64,000 bases of DNA from Komagataeibacter oboediens (GTDB taxonomy: Bacteria > Pseudomonadota > Alphaproteobacteria > Acetobacterales > Acetobacteraceae). Shown one piece after another: positions 43,150-54,645 of this stretch; position 1 is the stretch's first letter; every line of letters starts with the position of its first letter. A model generated the notes under the pieces. The model did no database searches. It had not been told where the DNA came from and saw only the letters and a list, made by a program, of their open reading frames with translations. Location of the stretch: positions 1-64,000 of the forward strand of contig NZ_NKTX01000005.1 of NCBI RefSeq assembly GCF_003207815.1, given 5' to 3'. The position numbers and the translations under genes are program-made.

Positions 43150-43989
43150 ATGTCAGACGGCGCGCCCAAAATTTCCATCAAGGGTTCATTGATGAAGGGC
43201 AAACGGGGCCTTGTCATGGGGGTGGCGAATGACCGCTCCATCGCCTGGGGCATTGCACGCGCCGTGGCGGAACAGGGGGGGGAACTGGCCTTTACCTATC
43301 AGGGGGAAGCGCTGGGCAAGCGCGTGCGCCCGCTGGCCGAAACCGTGGGGTCGACCCTGGTCCTGCCGTGCGACGTGACCGACGACGCCGCCATGGATGC
43401 GACGTTCGCCGCGATCGAGAAGGAATGGGGCAAGATCGACTTCCTCGTTCACGCCATCGGCTGGGCGGACAAGCAGTTCCTGCGCGGGCGGTATGTCGAT
43501 ACCCCGCGTGATGCCTTCCTCAAGGCGATGGATATTTCGTGTTATTCCTTTACCGCCGTCGCCCGGCGCGCGGCCGCCATCATGAACCCCGGCGGGTCGC
43601 TGCTGACCCTGACCTATCTGGGGGCCGAGCGTGTCATGCCGCATTACAATGTCATGGGTGTCGCCAAGGCGGCGCTGGAAGCATCGGTGCGGTACATGGC
43701 GGTCGACCTGGGTGGTGACGGCATCCGCGTCAACGGTATCTCTGCCGGGCCGGTCATGACGCTGGCGGCCAATGGCATTGGCGATTTCCGCTATATCCTG
43801 AAATGGAACCAGTACAACTCTCCGCTGGAACGCAATGTCTCGCTGGAAGAAGTGGGCGGCGCGGGCCTGTACATGCTGTCCGACCTGTCGGGTGGCGTGA
43901 CGGGGGAAATCCACCACGTTGATTCCGGCTACCATATTGTCGGCATGAAAAACCCCACCGCGCCGGATATCACGGTCGCGGGTAACTGA
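43150..43989 (+). CDS. fabI: Enoyl-[acyl-carrier-protein] reductase (NADH)
   Basis: 279-aa SDR-type reductase for the last step of fatty-acid elongation. The glycine loop [13 protein letters not shown] (24-36) and the catalytic residues Tyr156, Tyr166 and Lys173 ([15 protein letters not shown] with Y-x6-K) follow E. coli FabI spacing exactly. [15 protein letters not shown] is the alphaproteobacterial form of the substrate-loop region. AAGGA 8 nt before the ATG at 43150 decides the start. aroC follows after 19 nt on the same strand, so the two likely share a transcript. Confidence 0.95.
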   Translation: MSDGAPKISIKGSLMKGKRGLVMGVANDRSIAWGIARAVAEQGGELAFTYQGEALGKRVRPLAETVGSTLVLPCDVTDDAAMDATFAAIEKEWGKIDFLVHAIGWADKQFLRGRYVDTPRDAFLKAMDISCYSFTAVARRAAAIMNPGGSLLTLTYLGAERVMPHYNVMGVAKAALEASVRYMAVDLGGDGIRVNGISAGPVMTLAANGIGDFRYILKWNQYNSPLERNVSLEEVGGAGLYMLSDLSGGVTGEIHHVDSGYHIVGMKNPTAPDITVAGN

Positions 43990-44008
43990 TCGCGGGAAGC
44001 CTGTCCCC

Positions 44009-45100
44009 ATGTCGTACAATACCTTTGGCCACCTGTTCCGCGTCACCACATGGGGCGAAAGCCATGGCCCGGCCATTGGCTGCGTGATTGATGGCTGTCC
44101 GCCCCGTGTTGCCCTGGAAGAGGCGGATATCCAGCCATGGCTGGACCGCCGCAGGCCGGGACAGTCCAAATTCACCACGCAGCGACAGGAGGCAGATCAG
44201 GTCGAGATCCTGTCCGGCGTGTTCGAGGGGCATACGACCGGCACCCCCATTTCACTGGTGATCCGCAATACTGACCAGCGTTCGCGTGATTATGGCGATA
44301 TCGCCACCCGGTACCGTCCCGGCCATGCCGATGTCGCCTATGACATGAAATACGGCATCCGTGACTATCGTGGTGGCGGGCGTTCATCCGCGCGGGAGAC
44401 GGCCATGCGGGTCGCGGCGGGGGCCGTGGCGCGCAAGGTGCTGGGTGACAGGATCAGCATCCGTGGCGCGCTGGTGCAGGTCGGGCCGCATGCGGTTGAC
44501 CGCGCACGGATGGACTGGGAAATGGTGAATGCCAATCCGCTGTTCTGTCCGGACATGGCGATGCTGCCGGTATGGGAAGACTACCTTGCCGATATCCGCA
44601 AGAAGGGATCGTCCATTGGCGCCGTGATCGAGGTCATGGCCGAAGGCGTACCGCCGGGGCTGGGTGCGCCGATTTATGGCAAGCTGGATTCCGACCTTGC
44701 CATGGCGTTGATGAGCATCAATGCCGTCAAGGGCGTCGAAATCGGGGACGGTTTTGCGTCCGCCTGCCTGACGGGGGAAGAAAACGCGGACCCGATGCGC
44801 ATGGAAAACGGCATGCTGCAGTTTGCTTCCAACCATGCCGGCGGCGTGCTGGGTGGTATTTCCACCGGGCAGCCGATCGTTGCCCGTTTCGCGGTCAAGC
44901 CGACCAGTTCGATCCTGACGCCCGTCCCCTCCGTCACGCGGGACGGGGAGAACGTGGATGTCATGACCAGGGGGCGGCATGACCCCTGTGTCGGTATCCG
45001 TGCCGTGCCGGTGGGGGAGGCGATGATGGCCTGCGTCCTGGCGGATCACCTGCTGCGCCACCGTGGACAGGTGGGCAATCAGGAGCCCGTGGTTCTGTAA
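44009..45100 (+). CDS. aroC: Chorismate synthase
   Basis: 363-aa FMN-dependent enzyme making chorismate, last step of the shikimate pathway. The three signatures are visible: [17 protein letters not shown] near the N-terminus (residues about 14-30), the [12 protein letters not shown] block (about 123-134) and the C-terminal region ending [15 protein letters not shown]. Length agrees with bacterial proteins. fabI-aroC pairing is common in alphaproteobacteria. A strong GC hairpin follows the stop. Confidence 0.97.
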   Translation: MSYNTFGHLFRVTTWGESHGPAIGCVIDGCPPRVALEEADIQPWLDRRRPGQSKFTTQRQEADQVEILSGVFEGHTTGTPISLVIRNTDQRSRDYGDIATRYRPGHADVAYDMKYGIRDYRGGGRSSARETAMRVAAGAVARKVLGDRISIRGALVQVGPHAVDRARMDWEMVNANPLFCPDMAMLPVWEDYLADIRKKGSSIGAVIEVMAEGVPPGLGAPIYGKLDSDLAMALMSINAVKGVEIGDGFASACLTGEENADPMRMENGMLQFASNHAGGVLGGISTGQPIVARFAVKPTSSILTPVPSVTRDGENVDVMTRGRHDPCVGIRAVPVGEAMMACVLADHLLRHRGQVGNQEPVVL

Positions 45101-45130
45101 AACCCGGGACCGCGGCATGTCGCTCCGGTG

Positions 45131-45151
45131 GGGGCGGGTTATACCCGCCCC
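45131..45151 (+). terminator. Hairpin after aroC
   Basis: A perfect 9-bp GC-rich stem (45131-45139 with 45143-45151) with a 3-nt loop, 30 nt after the aroC stop. No T tract follows, so it is a candidate terminator or 3'-end stabiliser. Confidence 0.45.
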
Positions 45152-45240
45152 GCCTGCTGCGGCAGTCTGTTCCTTATCCCAAGGTCGTACCGTTCCCGAA
45201 AACTGTCTGGACAGACCAGCCGCAGGACATTCTGACTGTC

Positions 45241-45283
45241 GGAAAGTTTCTGATGAAGCTTTTTCAAAAAGCTTCAGACAGGG
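45241..45283. repeat. Palindromic intergenic element, copy A
   Basis: Contains a perfect 11-bp palindrome around one base (45254-45276, TGAAGCTTTTT and its complement) inside a 43-base unit. A second, degenerate copy lies at 61850-61894 in the same orientation; the two align with 37 identical of 45 columns. It lies between aroC and the OsmC gene, in a convergent gap. Probably a dispersed repeat of this genome. Confidence 0.8.
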
Positions 45284-45346
45284 TGGAATGCAGCAGGCAT
45301 GAAAGCCGATGCGGAACATCTGTCCGCCCCGCATCAGCCCTGTGGA

Positions 45347-45778
45347 TCAGCCTTTCAGCCTTGCATCAAGTGTAATGGTTGCGTTGAACAGCTTCGAGAC
45401 GGGGCAACCGGCTTTTGCCTTTTCCGCCAGTTCCTTGAACTGCGCTTCGGTAGTACCCGGAATTTCAGCTTCCAGCGTCAGTTTCGCATGAGTGATGGCA
45501 AAGCCTTCGCCCTGTTTGTCCAGCACGATTTCAGACTTCGCATCCAGTGATCTGGCTGTCAGCCCCGCGCCACCCAGAATGCCCGACAGCGCCATGGCGA
45601 AGCACGCGGCATGGGCTGCGCCCAGCAGTTCCTCGGGGTTCGTGCCGGGTTTATCTTCAAAACGGGTATTGAAACCATAAGGCTGGTTCGTGAGTGAACC
45701 GCTCTGGGTCGAGATTTCGCCCTTGCCGTCCTTCAGTCCGCCGGACCAGTGTGCGGTCGCAAATTTCGTGATCGCCAT
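45347..45778 (-). CDS. osmC: OsmC-family peroxiredoxin
   Basis: 143 aa. The two reactive cysteines are Cys59 in AAHAACFAMALS and Cys125 in AKAGCPVSKLF, spaced as in OsmC/Ohr proteins, which reduce organic hydroperoxides. The N-terminal ATAHWSGGLKDGKGEIST and NPEELLGAAHA favour the OsmC subgroup over Ohr. No OhrR-type regulator is adjacent. Divergent from rpsB with a 278-nt gap. Confidence 0.88.
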   Translation of the reverse strand: MAITKFATAHWSGGLKDGKGEISTQSGSLTNQPYGFNTRFEDKPGTNPEELLGAAHAACFAMALSGILGGAGLTARSLDAKSEIVLDKQGEGFAITHAKLTLEAEIPGTTEAQFKELAEKAKAGCPVSKLFNATITLDARLKG

Positions 45779-46056
45779 TATGTCGCGTTTCCTCAGATAT
45801 CCAGGTTACGATCTGGGCGCGATATGCGCCCCGGATGATTGCCATCCCTCGCACGGGGCAACCGGCTGACCGGTGAAAAGTTGCATCACGATGCACTTCG
45901 CGCCAACACCACCCTTGCAATATGCACCAAAAACGGCCATATCCCGCCACGGTCCCACGTTGGGGCCAATTCGCACGTGAAGCCAATACCTCTGGTGTCC
46001 TTGAAAAACAGGGCGTGCTTCACGGAGGATAAACCAGACACAAGGATTTAGCCGAC

Positions 46057-46842
46057 ATGGCGATGCCTGAATTCACAATGCGCCAGCTGCTGGAAGCCGG
46101 CGTGCACTTCGGTCACCACACCCGCCGCTGGAACCCGCGCATGGCGCCGTACCTGTTCGGTGTGCGCAACCAGGTTCACATCATCGACCTGCAGCAGACC
46201 GTTCCCATGCTGGACCGTGCGCTTAAGGCGATCCGTGACACCGTGGCCGGTGGTGGCCGCGTGCTGTTCGTCGGCACCAAGCGCGCTGCGGCCGATCAGG
46301 TGGCGGAAGCTGCCAAGCGTTGCGGCCAGTACTACGTCAACCACCGCTGGCTGGGTGGCATGCTGACGAACTGGAAGACCATCACCGGTTCGATCAAGCG
46401 TCTGCGCGGCATTGACGACATGCTGGAAAACGGCACCCAGGGCCTGACCAAGAAGGAAGTCCTGGACATCACCCGTGACCGTGAGAAGCTGGAGCGTTCG
46501 CTCGGCGGTATCAAGGAAATGGGCGGCCTGCCGGACATCCTGTTCGTGATCGACACGAACAAGGAAAAGCTGGCGGTTGAAGAAGCCAACAAGCTGGGTA
46601 TCCCGGTTGTGGCCGTGCTGGACAGCAACTCAGACCCGCGTGGCGTGACCTATCCGATCCCGGGCAACGATGACGCCATCCGCGCCATTGCCCTGTATTG
46701 CGAACTGGTGTCGTCCGCTGTCCTCGACGGTATCTCCGCCGAGCTGGGTGCGTCGGGCGAAGACTTCGGTGCGTCCGAAGAACTGCCGATCGACCCCGCC
46801 GTGGAAACGGCCGTGACGGAAGCCGCCGCAAGCGCGGAATGA
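46057..46842 (+). CDS. rpsB: 30S ribosomal protein S2
   Basis: 261 aa. Diagnostic segments: [21 protein letters not shown] (8-28), [41 protein letters not shown] and [13 protein letters not shown]. The C-terminal 25 residues are acidic and Ala-rich, beyond the E. coli end (241 aa). S2 joins the 30S subunit last and needs S1 for binding. tsf follows after a 108-nt gap containing a hairpin. In E. coli S2 represses its own rpsB-tsf mRNA; the 278-nt upstream gap is large enough for a leader, but I could not draw a convincing structure. Confidence 0.98.
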   Translation: MAMPEFTMRQLLEAGVHFGHHTRRWNPRMAPYLFGVRNQVHIIDLQQTVPMLDRALKAIRDTVAGGGRVLFVGTKRAAADQVAEAAKRCGQYYVNHRWLGGMLTNWKTITGSIKRLRGIDDMLENGTQGLTKKEVLDITRDREKLERSLGGIKEMGGLPDILFVIDTNKEKLAVEEANKLGIPVVAVLDSNSDPRGVTYPIPGNDDAIRAIALYCELVSSAVLDGISAELGASGEDFGASEELPIDPAVETAVTEAAASAE

Positions 46843-46848
46843 AATTGC

Positions 46849-46881
46849 ACGCCGGGTGGGGCTGAACAGGCCCCCCGGCGT
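46849..46881 (+). promoter_or_regulatory. Hairpin in the rpsB-tsf intergenic region
   Basis: GC-rich stem (46849-46860 region pairing with 46870-46881, one bulged T) 7 nt after the rpsB stop, with no T tract. It may act as a partial attenuator that sets the ratio of S2 to EF-Ts, as reported between these genes in other bacteria; that role is inferred. Confidence 0.45.
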
Positions 46882-46950
46882 AACTGACACAGCAAGGACA
46901 CGCCCTGCAGCGATGCGGGGCGTGCGCCTGTCGTGAGGAGTATCAGGATA

Positions 46951-47856
46951 ATGGCGCAAATTACCGCAGCCCTCGTCAAGGAACTTCGTGAGAAGACCGG
47001 CGCGGGCATGATGGATTGCAAAAAGGCCCTTAACGAGGCCGAAGGCGACATTGAAGGCGCGATCGACTGGCTGCGCAAGAAGGGCCTGTCGGCTGCCGCC
47101 AAGAAGTCCGGCCGCGTTACGGCGGAAGGTCTGGTCGGCGTGGCGCAGGCGGACAAGAAGGCCGCCATGGTCGAAGTCAATGCCGAAACCGACTTCGTTG
47201 CCCGCAACGAGCATTTCCAGAACTTCGTCTCCGAAGTGGCGCATGCGGCACTGGACGTTGGCGACGATCTGGAAAAGCTGAAGACCGCCGTGCTGAAAAG
47301 CGGCCGCAGCGTTGCCGATGAACTGACGCACCTGATCGCCACCATTGGCGAAAACATGTCCATCCGCCGCGCGCGCGTGCTGAGCGTGCCGTCGGGCGTG
47401 GTCGCGACCTATGTTCATTCCGCCGTAAGCCCGGGTCTGGGCAAGATTGGCGTGCTGGCTGCCGTTGAGGCGCCGACTGCCAGCGAAGCGATGGAAGACC
47501 TTGGTCGCCGCATCGGCATGCATGTTGCCGCAACCCGTCCGGCCGCGCTGGATGTGGACAGTGTCGACCCGCAGGCGCTTGAGCGCGAGCGTGCCGTGCT
47601 GGTGGAACAGGCCAAGGCGTCGGGCAAGCCCGATGCTATCATTGAAAAGATGGTCGATGGCCGTATCCGCAAGTTCTATGAAGAAGTTGTGCTGCTGGAA
47701 CAGGTCTGGGTTCATGATGGCGAAAGCCGCGTGCGCAAGATCGTGGAAAAGGCAGGCGCCAAGCTGACCGGTTTCGACCGCTTCCAGCTGGGTGAAGGCA
47801 TCGAGAAGGAAGAAAACGACTTTGCCGCCGAAGTGGCAAAGGCTGCCGGCAACTGA
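46951..47856 (+). CDS. tsf: Elongation factor Ts
   Basis: 301-aa guanine nucleotide exchange factor for EF-Tu. The N-terminal domain [26 protein letters not shown] and the core [10 protein letters not shown] (about 73-82) that contacts EF-Tu are intact, as are the dimerisation and C-terminal modules. The start at 46951 has AGGA close upstream plus GAGGAG a little further. recO follows after 49 nt, with a striking hairpin over its start codon. Confidence 0.97.
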   Translation: MAQITAALVKELREKTGAGMMDCKKALNEAEGDIEGAIDWLRKKGLSAAAKKSGRVTAEGLVGVAQADKKAAMVEVNAETDFVARNEHFQNFVSEVAHAALDVGDDLEKLKTAVLKSGRSVADELTHLIATIGENMSIRRARVLSVPSGVVATYVHSAVSPGLGKIGVLAAVEAPTASEAMEDLGRRIGMHVAATRPAALDVDSVDPQALERERAVLVEQAKASGKPDAIIEKMVDGRIRKFYEEVVLLEQVWVHDGESRVRKIVEKAGAKLTGFDRFQLGEGIEKEENDFAAEVAKAAGN

Positions 47857-47887
47857 TCACGTTGCCGGTTTCCGGTTTTCTTTTCGC

Positions 47888-47929
47888 AAGGGCGGGTGTT
47901 TCCTGATGGAATGGGAAGCACCCGCCCTT
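47888..47929 (+). promoter_or_regulatory. 17-pair hairpin enclosing the recO start codon
   Basis: Positions 47888-47904 pair with 47913-47929 (17 pairs, two of them T-G), leaving an 8-nt loop that holds the recO ATG (47906-47908). The stem blocks any ribosome site upstream of the ATG. It could be a tsf terminator (weak T run after it) or a translational gate for recO. Confidence 0.7.
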
Positions 47930-48697
47930 GTGCTTTCCGCCACCCCGTATGGGGAAGGCAGCGCGATCGTGCATGTCCTGACGGGTGAGCACGGGCTGTA
48001 TCACGGTCTGGCCCGTGGGGGATCATCCAGACGGGGTCGCGCGGTCTGGCAGACGGGGAACCTCGTGCGTGCGCGCTGGACCGCCCGCCTGCCTGAACAG
48101 CTGGGCAACATTACGGCGGAGACGGTCCACGCATCTGCCGCCCGCATACTGGACGATCCGCTACCGCTGGCCATGCTGGCATCTCTGTGCGCGCTGGCCG
48201 ATGGCTGCCTGCCCGAACGCGAACCCCACCCCGCCATATTTCAGGGACTGGCCAGCCTGCTTGCGCGGATCAGCCTTGACCCGCAATGGGCGGTGGCCGA
48301 AGCCATGCCCGAAATCGTGCGCTGGGAACTGCTGCTGCTGTCCGAACTCGGCTTCGGGCTGGATCTGGGCCACTGTGCCCTTGGTGGCAGGTGTGACGAC
48401 CTGCGCTGGGTATCGCCGCGCACCGGACGGGCGGTATCGGATGAACGGGCGGGAGAATGGCGTAGCCGCCTGCTGCCGCTGCCCGGTTTCGTGTTGCATC
48501 CCGATCAGGTCGGCACGCCGGTGGACTGGTATGACGGGTTGCGCCTGACGGGTCACTTCCTGCAACGTGACGCCTTTGGGCAGCGTCATCGTCCCGTGCC
48601 CGAAGCCCGGAGCAGGCTGCTGGACATGATTGCGCGTGAGGCGGACATTTCCCCGCCAGATGCGTCGCCTGACGCCACCACGACCGCTACAGACTGA
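47906..48697 (+). CDS. recO: DNA repair protein RecO
   Basis: 263 aa. An N-terminal OB fold ([39 protein letters not shown], here cited in parts) precedes a helical domain with [19 protein letters not shown] and [14 protein letters not shown]. Zinc ligands are reduced: CALGGRCDD near 158-164 retains two cysteines of the four seen in some RecO proteins. RecO loads RecA on SSB-coated gaps with RecR. The ATG at 47906 lies in a hairpin loop with no Shine-Dalgarno sequence, so efficiency is probably low or tied to tsf translation. parC follows after 61 nt. Confidence 0.9.
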   Translation: MEWEAPALVLSATPYGEGSAIVHVLTGEHGLYHGLARGGSSRRGRAVWQTGNLVRARWTARLPEQLGNITAETVHASAARILDDPLPLAMLASLCALADGCLPEREPHPAIFQGLASLLARISLDPQWAVAEAMPEIVRWELLLLSELGFGLDLGHCALGGRCDDLRWVSPRTGRAVSDERAGEWRSRLLPLPGFVLHPDQVGTPVDWYDGLRLTGHFLQRDAFGQRHRPVPEARSRLLDMIAREADISPPDASPDATTTATD

Positions 48698-48758
48698 GTA
48701 CGAGCATTGGACAAAGCGTAAAGTTTCGCTATCTGTTCACCTGCGGGAGGGAGATTGC

Positions 48759-50975
48759 ATGCCTGTGGACACAACAGCCGGTCATATTGAAGATACCAAG
48801 CTGGCCGATGCGCTGAGCGAACGTTACCTGGCCTATGCCATGTCAACGATCATGTCGCGTTCGCTGCCCGATGTGCGCGACGGGCTGAAGCCGGTGCACC
48901 GTCGCATGATCTATGCGATGCAGCAGCTCAAGCTGGACCCGTCCGCCGGGTTCAAGAAATGCGCCCGTGTGGTGGGTGACGTGATCGGTAAATACCATCC
49001 GCATGGCGATGCCTCGGTCTATGAGGCGCTGGTGCGACTGGCGCAGGATTTTGCCGTCCGCTATCCGCTGGTGGAAGGGCAGGGCAATTTCGGCTCAATC
49101 GACGGTGATAACGCCGCCGCCATGCGGTACACCGAATCCCGTCTGACCGAGGTGGCCAAGGCCCTGCTGGAAGGAATCGGTGAGGACTGCGTTGACTTCC
49201 GTCCCACTTATGATGGCGAGGAACAGGAACCCGTCGTCCTGCCCGCGGCCTTTCCCAACCTTCTGGCCAACGGGGCGGCAGGCATTGCGGTGGGCATGGC
49301 GACCTCGATCCCGCCCCATAACGTGGGCGAGATCTGCGCGGCCGCCCTTGCCCTGATCCGTAGGCCCGCCATGACTACGGCCGACCTGCTGAAACATATG
49401 CCCGGTCCGGACTTCCCCACGGGGGGCAGCATTGTGGAAGACAGCGACGCCATTGCGCGTGCCTACGAGACGGGACGCGGTTCCTTCCGCATCCGGTCGA
49501 AATGGGAGGTGGAGCAGGGGCGTTTCGGCACATGGCAGATCGTGGTGACCGAAATTCCGTATCAGGTGCAGAAATCACGCCTGATCGAACAGGTCGCGGA
49601 CCTTATGGAACAGAAGAAGCTGCCCCTTCTGGCCGATATCCGCGATGAAAGCACGACCGACATCCGGCTGGTGCTGGAACCAAAGTCGCGTGGGATCGAA
49701 CCTGCGGTACTGATGGAAACCCTGTTCCGCGCAACGCAGCTGGAAAGCCGCTTCGGCCTGAACATGAACGTGCTGGGCGCCGACCAGGTGCCGGGTGTGC
49801 GTAGCCTGAAGGACGTGCTGCAGGCCTGGCTGGACCACCGCCATGACGTGCTGCAGCGCCGTAGCGCCAACCGGCTGGCGGCGGTCAACCGGCGTCTGGA
49901 AATCCTTGACGGGTTCCTTGCGGTCTATCTCAACCTTGATGAGGTGATCCGCATTGTCCGCGAGGAGGATGATGCGAAGGCAGCGTTGATCGCGACGTTC
50001 AGCCTGACGGAACTGCAGGCGGAGTCAGTCCTGAACATGCGCCTGCGCAGCCTGCGGCGGCTGGAGGAAATGGAAATCCGCGACGAGCATGCGAAGCTGA
50101 GCGCGGAAAAACAGTCCCTGCATGATCTGCTGGAGCAGGAGGGGCTGCGGTGGAAGCGTATCGCGTCCGAGATCAGGGACATCCAGAAAACCTTTGGCAG
50201 CGGTGCGCTGGGCAGGCGACGCAGCCTGCTGGCGGATGCGCCGGTTGAAATCGATGTCGAGGCCGCCCTGCCGGTCGAACGTGATCCGCTGACGGTCATC
50301 CTGTCACAGAAGGGATGGATCCGGACCGTACGTGGACATGGACAGGACCCGGAGGCGCTGAAATTCAAGGAGGGCGATGGTCCGGGCATGTCGGTTGAAT
50401 GCCATAGCAATGACCGGCTGTGTGTGTTCGCAACCGATGGGCGCGCCTTTACGCTGCGCGTGGGGGATCTGCCGCGCGGGCGTGGTGATGGCCAGCCCCT
50501 GCGGCTGCTGATCGACCTGTCCAATGATGAGGACATCATTACGATGTTCCCGGTCGAGGACACGCGCAAGCGCCTGCTGGTTTCCAGCGCGGGCCGCGGC
50601 ATGGTGGTGGCGGAATCGGCCATGACGGCGGAAAAGCGTACCGGCAAGCAGGTGCTGAACCTGAAGGACGGGGAAAGCGCGCAGGTCTGCGCCCCCGCCA
50701 CAGGCGACCATGTGCTGGTGATCGGCCAGAACCGGCGCATGCTGGTTTTCCCGCTGGATCAGTTGCCTGAAATGACGCGCGGCCTTGGTGTGATCGTGCA
50801 GAAATACAAGGAAGGCGGCCTGCGCGATGCAGTCGTGTTTACGGCGGCCGAAGGGCTTGCATGGCCAGATCCGGCCCGCACCCGTTCCTTTGCGGATCTG
50901 AAGGATTATGTAGGAAAGCGGGCCGATATGGGCAGGACGGCGCCCGCATGGGCAACCCGCAAACCGCGCGCCTGA
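48759..50975 (+). CDS. parC: DNA topoisomerase IV subunit A
   Basis: 738-aa type IIA topoisomerase subunit. The active-site tyrosine is Tyr124 in [10 protein letters not shown]. Other blocks: [48 protein letters not shown] (the quinolone-resistance region) and [23 protein letters not shown]. The C-terminal part has only a short beta-propeller with KEGDG and [10 protein letters not shown] segments, which together with the length favours ParC over GyrA (usually about 880 aa or more, with a GyrA box). GGGAGGGAG precedes the ATG at 48759. parE is not in the window. Confidence 0.92.
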   Translation: MPVDTTAGHIEDTKLADALSERYLAYAMSTIMSRSLPDVRDGLKPVHRRMIYAMQQLKLDPSAGFKKCARVVGDVIGKYHPHGDASVYEALVRLAQDFAVRYPLVEGQGNFGSIDGDNAAAMRYTESRLTEVAKALLEGIGEDCVDFRPTYDGEEQEPVVLPAAFPNLLANGAAGIAVGMATSIPPHNVGEICAAALALIRRPAMTTADLLKHMPGPDFPTGGSIVEDSDAIARAYETGRGSFRIRSKWEVEQGRFGTWQIVVTEIPYQVQKSRLIEQVADLMEQKKLPLLADIRDESTTDIRLVLEPKSRGIEPAVLMETLFRATQLESRFGLNMNVLGADQVPGVRSLKDVLQAWLDHRHDVLQRRSANRLAAVNRRLEILDGFLAVYLNLDEVIRIVREEDDAKAALIATFSLTELQAESVLNMRLRSLRRLEEMEIRDEHAKLSAEKQSLHDLLEQEGLRWKRIASEIRDIQKTFGSGALGRRRSLLADAPVEIDVEAALPVERDPLTVILSQKGWIRTVRGHGQDPEALKFKEGDGPGMSVECHSNDRLCVFATDGRAFTLRVGDLPRGRGDGQPLRLLIDLSNDEDIITMFPVEDTRKRLLVSSAGRGMVVAESAMTAEKRTGKQVLNLKDGESAQVCAPATGDHVLVIGQNRRMLVFPLDQLPEMTRGLGVIVQKYKEGGLRDAVVFTAAEGLAWPDPARTRSFADLKDYVGKRADMGRTAPAWATRKPRA

Positions 50976-50986
50976 TCCGGCCGAGG

Positions 50987-51769
50987 TCATTCCACCGGGC
51001 GGAACAGTCCGTCCGGCAGGAAGGCGCTTTCACGTGCTTCGTAATGGGCCGGGTCCAGATCGTGCCAGACGCCACGCGTCATGATCTGGGCCGGACGGAA
51101 GCGGGCCTTGTAGGCCATTTTCCGGCTCTCGCTGATCCAGTAGCCCAGATACAGGTAGGGCAGGCCAAGCGTGCGGGTATAGTCGATCAGGTGCATCACC
51201 GCGAACGTGCCCAGTGAACGATTCTGGAGTGCGGGATCATAGAAATCATAGACGGCCGACAGCCCGTCATCGAGCTGGTCCACCAGCGCGACACAGGCCA
51301 GTTTGCCTTCAGTATCGCGGAATTCGATCATGAAGGTCTCGATCGGGGTATCCTCGATCATGGCGCGATAGTCGGGAAACGTCATGGACGCCATGTCGCC
51401 GCCTTCATGCCGGGTCTGCTGATAGGCGCTGAACAGGGTAAACTGTTCAGGCGTGGCCGTGGGGGGGACGCGGGCGGCGTGTAACATGGCATTGCGGCGC
51501 AGGGCGCGTTGCTGCGTGCGGCTGGGGTTAAACCGCGCCACGGGCACGCGTATGGGCGTGCATGCGGTGCAGCTTGCGCATACCGGGGCATAGGCAATGG
51601 TGTGGCTGCGACGGAAACCGGCACGCGACAGGCGGTTGTGGAACGGCACGGCGTCCGGTCCGCCAATTTCGGTCACAACCTTGCGTTCCATCCGTCCCGC
51701 AAGATAGGGGCAGGGCATGGGCGCCGTCGTATAGAACAGCTGTGGATGCCGTGGCGATGTATAGGTCAT
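50987..51769 (-). CDS. bpt: Aspartate/glutamate leucyltransferase (arginyl-transferase family)
   Basis: 260-aa N-end-rule transferase. The N-terminal zinc/cysteine segment CPYLAGRMERKV and CASCTACTPIRVPV (two CxxC-like cysteine pairs), plus the GNAT-like C-terminal part with YDFYDPALQNRSLGTFAVM and YLYLGYWISESRKMAYKARFRP, match bacterial Bpt. It attaches leucine to proteins starting with Asp or Glu, marking them for ClpS/ClpAP. ClpS and ClpA are not in the window. Convergent with parC (11-nt gap). Confidence 0.94.
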   Translation of the reverse strand: MTYTSPRHPQLFYTTAPMPCPYLAGRMERKVVTEIGGPDAVPFHNRLSRAGFRRSHTIAYAPVCASCTACTPIRVPVARFNPSRTQQRALRRNAMLHAARVPPTATPEQFTLFSAYQQTRHEGGDMASMTFPDYRAMIEDTPIETFMIEFRDTEGKLACVALVDQLDDGLSAVYDFYDPALQNRSLGTFAVMHLIDYTRTLGLPYLYLGYWISESRKMAYKARFRPAQIMTRGVWHDLDPAHYEARESAFLPDGLFRPVE

Positions 51770-51908
51770 GCGCTCTCACCAGCCGGGAAACAGGAAGCAG
51801 CAGCCCCGCAAACAGGAAAAACAGACTGCCCGTATGCCTATACGGTTATCATATTCTTCCTGTTGCAGGCATCAACTATCCGGCTGCGCGCTTGTGCTTT
51901 TGTCGTGT

Positions 51909-52931
<1,023 letters not shown>

Positions 52932-52986
52932 CTATGATCCTGCAGCGCCCCCGTGCCAAATTATGATCCGGTAACCTGCCCGGTGT

Positions 52987-54456
52987 TCAGCGTTTCGGGC
53001 GCATGGCAGGCATGACGGTGCCCAACCGGCTGTGGCGGATGCCGTACAGTGCGTAGACCATCAGCCCGATCGCAAGCCAGACAACCAGCCGCAGCCATGT
53101 CAGCCCATCCAGCGAGAGCATCATGACCCCGCAGCTTATGATTCCCGCAACCGGGATCACAGCACCCCCGGGCACGCGGAAGACGCGCGGGCGGTCGGGT
53201 TCACGCACGCGCAGTACGATAACGCCAACACAGACGATCACAAAGGCCAGCAGCGTGCCGATGGATGTCATGTGCGCAAGCTGTTCGATCGGCAGGAAGG
53301 CGGCCAGTACCCCTGTCACCCCCATGAAGAACAGGTGACACGCGACCGGCGTGCCCAGGCGCGCATGCGTGCGGCCGAACATTGGCGGCAGCAGCCCGTC
53401 CCGCGCCATGGCGAAGAAGACCCGGCTCTGTCCCAGCAGCAGGACGAGGATGACCGACAGGAACCCGCATATGATCCCCAGCTTGACCGCCGCCTTCAGC
53501 CAGCCAAACGGTGTCTGGTCAATGGCGGTGGCCACGGGGGCGGCATCCCCGATCATGTCACGGTAATTGACCAGCCCCGTCAGCACGAAAGAAAAGGCGA
53601 TATAGATAAACGTGCAGATCGCAAGGCTGCCCATCAGGCCAATGGGCATGTCGCGCCCGGGATTGCGTGTTTCCTGCGCCACGGTGGAAACGGCGTCAAA
53701 CCCCAGATAGGCGAAGAAGATCGTGCCCGCCGCGCGCAGGATGCCAGACACGCCGTAATGCCCGAATTCGCCGGTGTTGGGGGGAATGAACGGGGTGTAA
53801 TTGGCGGCCTTGATATAAGGCAGCCCGAACCCGATCACGGCGGCGATGATCACCAGCTTGATGATCACCACGATGGCGTTGAGCCGCGCTGATTCGGAAA
53901 TGCCGCGTATGAGCAGCAGCGACAGCACCCCGATGATGAACACGGCCGGCAGGTTCGCGATACCGTGGATGGGCTGTCCATCCACCATTCCCACGACCTC
54001 GAACGGGGATGCCATGAGGCGGGGCGAAAGGTGGATGCCCCATTCATCCAGCAAAGAGCGCATGTACCGCGCCCAGCTGACCGATACGGCCGATGCACCC
54101 ACCGTATATTCCAAAACGAGGTCCCACCCGATGATCCAGCCTGCCAGTTCGCCAAGGGATGCATAGGCATAGACGTACGCGCTGCCCGCCGCGGGGATCA
54201 TGCCCGCCAGTTCCCCATAACACAGCCCGGCAAACGCGCATGCCATGGCCGCCAGTACGAAGGAAATGAGTACGGCAGGCCCTGCATTGCTGCCTGCCGC
54301 GATGCCGGTCAGCGAAAACAGGCCCGCCCCGATCGTGACCCCGACGCCAAGGGCGACAAGGCTGCCCGCGCCCAGAACGCGTTTCAGCCCCGCATCATTC
54401 GCCGGTGCGCCAACCGGCAGCCGGCGCAGCAACGCGCGCGTAATGCCGGTGTTCAT
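52987..54456 (-). CDS. APC-superfamily amino acid permease (cationic amino acid transporter type)
   Basis: 489-aa polytopic transporter with about 12-14 hydrophobic spans. The first helix [19 protein letters not shown] carries the unwound substrate loop typical of APC proteins, and GYGE-like [20 protein letters not shown] plus [19 protein letters not shown] mark the CAT/YfnA subfamily. Substrates in this group are often basic or branched amino acids; not decidable here. ATG at 54456 chosen; a GTG at 54468 is possible. Divergent from glyA. Confidence 0.86.
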   Translation of the reverse strand: MNTGITRALLRRLPVGAPANDAGLKRVLGAGSLVALGVGVTIGAGLFSLTGIAAGSNAGPAVLISFVLAAMACAFAGLCYGELAGMIPAAGSAYVYAYASLGELAGWIIGWDLVLEYTVGASAVSVSWARYMRSLLDEWGIHLSPRLMASPFEVVGMVDGQPIHGIANLPAVFIIGVLSLLLIRGISESARLNAIVVIIKLVIIAAVIGFGLPYIKAANYTPFIPPNTGEFGHYGVSGILRAAGTIFFAYLGFDAVSTVAQETRNPGRDMPIGLMGSLAICTFIYIAFSFVLTGLVNYRDMIGDAAPVATAIDQTPFGWLKAAVKLGIICGFLSVILVLLLGQSRVFFAMARDGLLPPMFGRTHARLGTPVACHLFFMGVTGVLAAFLPIEQLAHMTSIGTLLAFVIVCVGVIVLRVREPDRPRVFRVPGGAVIPVAGIISCGVMMLSLDGLTWLRLVVWLAIGLMVYALYGIRHSRLGTVMPAMRPKR

Positions 54457-54540
54457 ATTGCCACGCACGGGACGGCGGGGACGGAAGAAAGGAATATAAC
54501 AACGGTCAAATCAGCCGGTCTCCATCATTTTGGCGTTGTC

Positions 54541-54569
54541 TTGACGCCACGATATGGCGCACATAGCAG
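54541..54569 (+). promoter_or_regulatory. Candidate promoter for glyA
   Basis: TTGACG (five of six consensus bases, 54541-54546) and a weak TAGCAG (54564-54569) are 17 nt apart, about 77 nt before the glyA start. No glycine riboswitch-like structure is seen in this gap. Low confidence because of the -10 box. Confidence 0.3.
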
Positions 54570-54645
54570 GTCTGTTCCCATACGTGTCATGTCCGTTTGC
54601 CTACCCGGAAATGACAGATCATCCAATGAATGGAGAAACATAACG

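Noticed and set aside
53965-54645. 227-codon N-terminal extension of glyA
   Set aside because: The extension is antisense to the amino-acid permease and its composition is not protein-like; the GTG at 54646 matches the SHMT start.
54469-54645. Possible glycine riboswitch before glyA
   Set aside because: No tandem aptamer-like conserved cores are visible in the 177-nt gap.
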